From: Antedon mediterranea
Taxonomy: Eukaryota > Echinodermata > Crinoidea > Comatulida > Antedonidae
Direction of reading: 5' to 3'
Assembly (NCBI RefSeq): GCF_964355755.1
Contig: NC_092675.1
Coordinates: 29,660,912 to 29,724,911 of the forward strand
Length of the DNA stretch: 64,000 nucleotides
Made by a program: the position numbers and the translations under genes. The notes beneath the pieces are model-generated. The model was not told where the DNA came from. It ran no database searches and was given only the letters and a program-made list of their open reading frames with translations. Below, in pieces: positions 58,201 to 64,000 of this stretch (position 1 is the stretch's first letter; each line of letters begins with the position of its first letter).

Positions 58201-61200
58201 AAGCACCAATTAGACACAAACAAGAATATTTAGTTACAATTAGTTTTCTTTTATTACTAGCTACACAGTGTGAGCAACAGACATACAGACAGACAGACAG
58301 TATATCTACGTAATTAACTAATTTCAACTTTCATTACTACACTGGAGTACATTGTACATTTTTTATACTACATGAGTGCATCACCATAATCAGAATACAC
58401 TAACATTATTATTCCAAGAACTATTTGATTTCCAATTATCTTGATTACAGTTAGACCTGTTATGGACAAGGCGTCAGAATGTGCTATACAACATATTTGA
58501 TTGGCCGACCCGTCGTCATGCAAAGTTGGTTGTCATAGCAATTGCTAACACAATGGATCTTCCTGAACGTATTATGATGAACCGCGTTGCTAGTCGTCTG
58601 GTAATTATTTTAATTATGCATTAACGTATCTTGTTCATTATACTTTATGTAATTATGTTGGCTTACATACTAACCAGTTATCTATTCCTGTTTCCCGAGA
58701 TGTAATCTTCCAGTGTCAAAATCTATTCACACAATAAACGAAAGAAAACCCTTTTATCCTTCATTGTCATTGCCTTTTATCCTGTTTTGATATTGAATAA
58801 TTTCCTGTATTGGTTAAAGGTTTGCATCATGGCAAATAAATATTAGTGAAGGCAGGTTTTCACAATGGAATTTTGATTATGACGCTATGACGGTTGTAGC
58901 GTCACCAGCTGACGGTCTAGCATCACCAGCTGACGGTCTAGCATCACCAGCTGACGGTCTAGCATCACCAGCTGACGGTCTAGCATCACCAGCTGACGGT
59001 TGTAGCACCGCCAGCTGACGGTTGTAGCATCACCAGCTGACGGTTGTAGCGCCAGACGTTTGAAATTGAAACTTTCTCAACCATACTTTAATTCTTTTTG
59101 GAATCACATGGTGTACCACAAACCAGGACTTATAACCTAATTTCCTCATTTCAATATTCAACCTGTTTCATTTTTACTTTTACTTATCGTAGGGTTTGAC
59201 ACGTATGACCTTTCAACCCTACACATTTAAACAACTTCATAGTATAGTGATGTCAAGAATGAAGAATTTAAAAGCTTTCGATGAAGATGCAATTCAATTA
59301 GCAGCCAGAAAGGTACTTAACCAAGAGCTCTTCAATTTATAACCCCATTATTTCATGGATTGTTATATAATAATTTATTATAGATGCGAAGCAAGCGAGT
59401 TGACCAATGACAAGCGACAGTTTGAATAATCAAACGCTTGTGGTTTGTCAAATCATGGAGTAACCATGGTCAAATAACTTACTATATGCATAATTAAAAC
59501 AATCGGTATAAAAAATACAGATTATACAATATTTACAAACTATTACTAATATATATTTAATTTATTCTGCAATGAACTATTCCATGGCATCTCTCATAAT
59601 GATGAGTTAAGCTTGCTTTCCACTAGGACGCAACGCGAGCACGTATACGCAAAGACTGTGGGAACAATCCATCACAGTGTTACGTTGTTGAGTCGGTTGC
59701 GTCTCTAGTGGGAAGCTTAAATAGTATTTATCATTTTGAAGACTATCACCAAACAGATAAGTATCCTAGTATTATAATTTATACTGCATTTATCTGTAAT
59801 AGGTTGCTGCTTTGTCTGGTGATGCAAGAAGGGCGTTAGACATATGCAGACGAGCAACCGAAATAGCAGAGTTCTCACAGGAATCGGGCAAAAAAGCCCC
59901 GTTGGTCGGCATGACTCACATAGAGACCGCCCTCGGTGAAATGTTTTCTTCTCCAAAGATGGTGGCTATCAGGTAACTACTACTAATAAAAATATTCGTT
60001 CTTTATTATTACCCCGTTTTTTTGTTATTTTTTGGATCAAACATGTATGTAAACATACTCCCATAATGCAGCTAGTAATCAGCGCAAAGTTGTTACAGTC
60101 CTTTTAAATGCGTACAAGATATTAATTAATTTATGATAATTTATGTAATGAGCATTTCATGTTTTTTACAGACAAGCATCTGAACAGGAAAAGATTTTAC
60201 TAAGAGCTGTTGTGAACGAGTTCCGAGCTAGCGGACTTGAAGAATCGGTTTTCCATAGAGTGAGTTTGTTTAACAAAATACAATATTATAGCTATATTTA
60301 TTGTCGTTCTCCCTGGGGTACTGTATGTATTGTTAAAAAGGTTTGAAAAGGTTTTTATCTGAAAAAAGGTTTTGGATTTCCACTTTTGGGATTGTAAAAT
60401 TCTATTTACCATTTTCGTCAAATGTTTATGTACTTTTTGTGTATGCTATAGATGTAAAGGTGTAATTATAAATAAATTAAAGACCCCTTCCCTGCAATTT
60501 TGGACGTTTTTTGGAAAATAATACATATATATCACTTTAAAAACATTAAACCATGTCATTCCTTGTCTTAAATGTACGTTTTATGGTAAATTATGATAAA
60601 AAGTGAGAAACAATGCACTACCTAAGTAGCTCGCGGCGATCGACCTCTCGTGGACGGTCTTAGGACTAGCCTAGCTAGGCTTAGTTTTGTAGGCCTAGCT
60701 GGTAAACATCGGTAACGTACGAACATCGTACGCTACCTATATACCTAGCCTGACGTTGTATAGTTGCTGCATTAATTGTCTTTCTATTTTTGCCAGACTC
60801 CGTTGATACAAATTGGGGAAAACCCGGTATTTTCGCTGAAAAGTTAGGAGTCTTTAGACCAGTCGGATCTGGAGGCAGGTGTCACTTTTCTGCAGAATTT
60901 TCCAAACCAACTTTTTCTAGTGCATTTTTTGACGTAGATTACGAATCTGGTTGTTGATCGGACTAACGTGGGGGCTTTTTAAAGATATAAACGTTTAAAA
61001 TCTTGATTTTTGAGAGCCGAAATTAATCAAAATAAAACAAATTTAGACAATAGAGGGCGCACTTTCTACATAATTATGAGTAAATTGGATTAAAAAAGAC
61101 TTCGTTGCTGTTAATTTTATTCACGTAAATGTGAAAATAATTTATAAATCTGATCGGTTTTATATGCTGCAATTGTTTTAGTAATACACTGTGTAGTATA

Positions 61201-64000
61201 AAGTTAGTTAGAACTTTTCATTTTCGCGTTTTCAGTGATCAAAAATGATATTGTCTAGGCCCGAATATGAATGCTTCCAGCGTACGACGTATGTAAACAA
61301 AGGACGTTTAAACCGCGATGACCGCATATAAAGTTCGCTCAAGTGAATAGTGGGTAGGCTTTTACTAGCCTAGCGTATTGTGACCGTATGCATGAAACAT
61401 CTTTCTCTAGCTTATCTTGCATGCAGCGCTAGCTTTACATAAACATGTGTACTACTGTTTTTAAATTTTTTCCCCCGATTTTTAGGTGGTGTAAGGGCCT
61501 AGAACTTATATTATTATTACTGACAGGCTTCTAGAGTAGGCTACTACTACTAGGCCTAGTACTGGTGTAGTAACTAGCTGGCATAATAATAGCGTAGGTG
61601 TAGATGTATTATGGTGTCGTGTGTGTAGTCTTACAGCTAAAACATTTATTTTTGTATACATAAATCTAATAAATGCTGTGTACTACTACCCGTATATTCA
61701 GCTGATTATAACAATACATCCAGCAACCCTATCAACCAACGATTTCTCACAGGTGACATCATTGTTCAGGTGGAAACATTGTGAAAATACTACAACGATA
61801 TTGAATGTATTATTTATTACGAAAGCTGCATCTAGCATGAACATAATATTTCCTCTCTGACTGAGATCATGTTTTAAACAATAAAAGAAAATAAGGTTGC
61901 CCTAAAGAACTAGCTGTAGAAGATCACATAAAACAATGTTTCTCTGTCCCTGAACCAACATAATTCCAATAAACATGGCTATATCATACCAAATGTATTC
62001 TACAAAATAAACAGCCAGCATCATATAATAATTATGGTTTAAAATGTCAAAGACCAACTGATAAATGTGGAATTTGCGTGTATGGTGGTTTGATTCCATA
62101 ATAATAATACTGTATTTTGATGATGAACTATTGCATTTTCTATGTATATGTACAGGCGCGTAGCCAGAGGGGTTTTTATGGTTCGGGCGAACCCCCATTC
62201 CCGACATGCCCAATACCTCACCCTCATCTCTGAAAATCCTCCAAATACGTGCCCCACACAGTACAAAAGGTTAATTTGAAAAATTCGTTCGTGAATGGAA
62301 TAACTCGATACCTTCTTCACTGTATGAGCGTATGTCGAGCGATACGTGTCTGTAAATTTACGAGTTGCAAATGGATTGCCGATTTTCACCTGAAATCCCT
62401 GGATGTAACATGATATTGATGCGTGTATCGTACTCATAAAGTGAGCTGGGGCACGAACGGTTCGTACAAAGGACACCGCCAGACAATAGCGTACGTACCT
62501 ATATTGTTTAGATCACGGCAGTCAGCATGCATAAAGTATACCGTAAATCTTCTAATTGTAACACTGGGTTATTATATTATTCTTTGATTGTTTTTTAGGG
62601 TGGGTTACTACTAGAAGGGGATTACTATTAGAGTAGTGGGTTACTATTACTTGAAAATAGTAACCCACCCCAACTATTCCGGTCAGCAGCTCATAGCAAA
62701 ATAATAAACAGTACGGATAAACACATTTGTTTGAACAGAACTAACTAACTAACTAACTTATAAACTCAAAAACACTCAATCCTTCCCCACACCCGAGATC
62801 AACATGCATTATCTCCTTATTACTATTAGAGTAGTGGGTTGTTATTATTATAGATTGACTATTGACTGGGTTACACTATCTATTAAAAAGAGGGTTACTA
62901 TTATTAGAGTGTGGGTTACTATTAGAAGATTGATTAATATTTAATTTCTTCAAATTGCTGTAAATAAATATAGGTAGAGCTATAATAAGCATTGAATTTG
63001 CCTTCTCACACAAAGTGCTTTTTTGGGGGATTCCCCTAGACGTACGTACGTTCACATTGACCTTGAACGCAAGTGAATGATCAAAAAAGGTACGAATACG
63101 ATCGTTTTGCTCATTGGTAGCATGCTGCATGAGAGTGTCTTTTCCGACTAATTAGAGGTGCTATTTATCATGAATGTTATGTGCGAGAGTATACCATTTC
63201 CGGCCATCTAGAGGTGTCATTTAACCAAATTTGCTTCGCCCCTCCAGATTTAGGATGGCTTTTAGGTAAGGGTGGAATTAAACGACATTAAACTCATTAC
63301 AAACGTATCAGATTAACATAATTCGTTTTTGCTGTAGCATACGTCGATACACAGTACATAACGTAACCGTCAGTAAACTTCGCCTGGAAAGTAATACTAC
63401 GACACATTTTGGTCCCTGGATGGAATATGATATCACGCGTTTGGACACAACGTTGAACGATTCGTACAAAGGGATACCGCCAGACAAGTGCGTACCTATT
63501 GTTTAATAGTTGGATAGCTGGCAATAATGAATGCATAATAGCCCTCCGACGTACTCGCGGTCAATGGAACGTCGCGGTTTTCTAGGCGCTGAGGCTACGA
63601 AGTGAACGCCAACGATTTTTACAGTATTCCCCGACTCGACAAAAAGTACCTGTGTTCCCAGATATGGGATAGGCTCCCCGACGAGGGGATAGAGCCCATG
63701 CGGATACACAGTTGATGATCTTAACCTGGATGTTTTACTATTTTCATGAGATTTAAAACATATTTTTTCTTAGAATATGCCAATTGCGCATTCTTTTGAC
63801 ATCATACTTTACTAACTTATGACGTCATAGGTACGTTATATGGTAATTTAAATATTAATTGGAAAGTTTAATACCACATTTATATAGCGGCTATTCTGAA
63901 TTTATGCTAATTAACCTTTTTGATGTCTGACCGTATCATGTTCATTTCAACAGGAAAATGTTAGAAAATTGTTTTCCTGCGGTTTCTACATTTTTTTTAG
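52263..64000 (+). CDS. ORC1: ORC1, largest subunit of the origin recognition complex, 3' end outside the window
   Basis: Exons are 52263-52339, 53042-53163, 53955-54142, 54694-54979, 55510-56158, 56474-56575, 56835-57006, 57488-57595, 58451-58600, 59193-59312, 59803-59972 and 60172-60259: 744 codons with every phase consistent. ORC1 binds replication origins and, as an AAA+ ATPase, helps load MCM with CDC6. Residues 1 to about 165 form the BAH domain ([17 protein letters not shown]). Residues about 170-430 are a disordered Lys/Ser/Asp-rich linker. The AAA+ core begins [17 protein letters not shown] and contains Walker A GVPGTGKT (481-488), Walker B VVLIVDELDLL (across the exon 8/9 junction), sensor 1 [13 protein letters not shown] and sensor 2 [14 protein letters not shown]. 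The winged-helix C-terminus lies beyond the window. The last 18 bases (TTCTACATTTTTTTTAG) look like the acceptor of the next exon. Confidence 0.96.
53344..53778 (+). repeat. MITE family E copy containing an expanded internal repeat
   Basis: CTTTAAAGATATATTTTCCC at the left and TTTGGGGGAACAATACATTT at the right are inverted ends. The interior aligns with the 24964 and 36397 copies (ATTAAAACTGCAAAATGGCC, then GATTTTATTAATCTTTAATT). It lies in ORC1 intron 2. Confidence 0.8.
53581..53720. repeat. Minisatellite, 14 bp unit, ten copies
   Basis: The unit GGCCTATTCAAAAT is repeated ten times with two single-base variants. It sits inside the family E MITE of ORC1 intron 2. Since 14 is not a multiple of three, it yields a spurious frame cycling through [14 protein letters not shown]. 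Confidence 0.98.
54276..54421. repeat. MITE family A copy with three CArG boxes
   Basis: AAGCTCTTTCTACACTATCA pairs with AGTTTGATAGTGTAG. CCATATATGG is at 54327-54336, and CCATATTTGG is at 54359-54368 and 54380-54389. It lies in ORC1 intron 3. Confidence 0.9.
57112..57260. repeat. MITE family A copy, left end truncated
   Basis: It begins at CACTTTATGTGACAAAAAAA, without the TCTGTCTA end, and finishes AGTTTGATGTGTAGAAAGC. The CArG-like cores are mutated. It lies in ORC1 intron 7. Confidence 0.8.
58888..59050. repeat. Minisatellite, 21-22 bp unit, about 7.5 copies
   Basis: The unit GACGGTCTAGCATCACCAGCT is repeated in ORC1 intron 9. Later units carry TTGTAG in place of TCTAG. Each unit contains the palindrome CAGCTG (an E-box). 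Confidence 0.95.
59383..59452. repeat. MITE family B internal fragment
   Basis: GCAAGCGAGTTGACCAATGA and AATAATCAAACGCTTGTGG match the centre of family B copies. No termini are preserved. It lies in ORC1 intron 10. Confidence 0.55.
59610..59718. repeat. MITE family B copy, short
   Basis: AAGCTTGCTTTCCACTAGGA pairs with GTCTCTAGTGGGAAGCTT. It lies about 85 bp before ORC1 exon 11. Confidence 0.75.
60474..60828 (-). repeat. Element L2, inverted partial copy of the 40624 element
   Basis: It begins TTAAAGACCCCTTCCCTGCA and follows the reverse complement of 41129-40780 almost base for base as far as ACAAATTGGGGAAAACCCG, then diverges. The shared part includes TCGCGGCGATCGACCTCTCG. The second terminus was not identified with certainty. 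Confidence 0.85.
62538..62935. repeat. Inverted-repeat element J (ACCGTAAATCTTCTAAT / ATTAGAAGAT)
   Basis: The left side ACCGTAAATCTTCTAATTGT and the right side GTTACTATTAGAAGATTGAT are inverted. GGGTTACTATTAGA-type motifs recur several times inside, in both orientations, so it can form several nested hairpins. Confidence 0.6.

Larger units (their letters stand above)
60260..64000. other. ORC1 intron 12 (at least 3.7 kb), repeat-filled
   Basis: This is much longer than the preceding ORC1 introns. It holds the inverted copy of element L (60474-60828), a GGGTTACTATTAGAAG element (62538-62935), a GCGTAGCCAGAGGGG repeat near 62155, and two diverged direct copies of a segment with TTCGTACAAAG, ACCGCCAGACAA and GCGTACCTA (near 62458 and 63457). 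No exon was found within it. Confidence 0.55.

Overview
The window is animal nuclear DNA. Coding sequence is split into short exons with GT..AG introns, the introns are packed with small DNA-transposon copies, and the proteins are metazoan families. The protein affinities and the TAGGCCTA-rich, AT-rich non-coding DNA suggest a marine invertebrate deuterostome, perhaps an echinoderm. That placement is inference and I hold it weakly.

Layout. (1) 1-3010, minus: 5' part of an ST6GALNAC-type sialyltransferase that runs off the left edge. (2) 3942-5164, minus: a small single-pass membrane protein with two YxxM motifs in its tail; its 5' end is uncertain. (3) 5738-8249, plus: ALG14, five exons. (4) 12385-17928, plus: an eight-exon chromatin reader with a SAMD1-type winged helix, an H15-like helix, a KAT6-type double PHD finger and a SAM domain. 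(5) 23317-36662, minus: a second, complete ST6GALNAC-type gene with a very long stem and an unusual hydrophobic C-terminal tail. (6) 43444-50147, plus: TXNDC12 (ERp18/AGR1), whose fifth intron carries three intact tRNA-Cys genes and one broken copy. (7) 52263 to beyond 64000, plus: ORC1, twelve exons in the window, with the final winged-helix part outside.

The exon models were built by hand. In each, consecutive splice phases agree and the reading frame closes. The two sialyltransferase genes share the same intron positions and phases, including a first exon of exactly ten codons, so they are duplicates even though unrelated genes lie between them. The sialyltransferases, ALG14 and TXNDC12 all belong to the ER/Golgi glycosylation and folding apparatus. 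ORC1 and the SAMD1/KAT6-like protein are nuclear. I see no operon-like logic. TXNDC12 and ORC1 lie in the same band (1p32.3) in human, so their adjacency here may be old synteny.

Non-coding DNA is dominated by about ten families of short terminal-inverted-repeat elements, a tRNA-derived SINE family, LINE 3' fragments and several minisatellites. Most notable are a roughly 140 bp MITE family in 11-12 copies that carries CArG boxes, and a minisatellite in ORC1 intron 2 that can be traced to a single-copy motif inside a MITE family.
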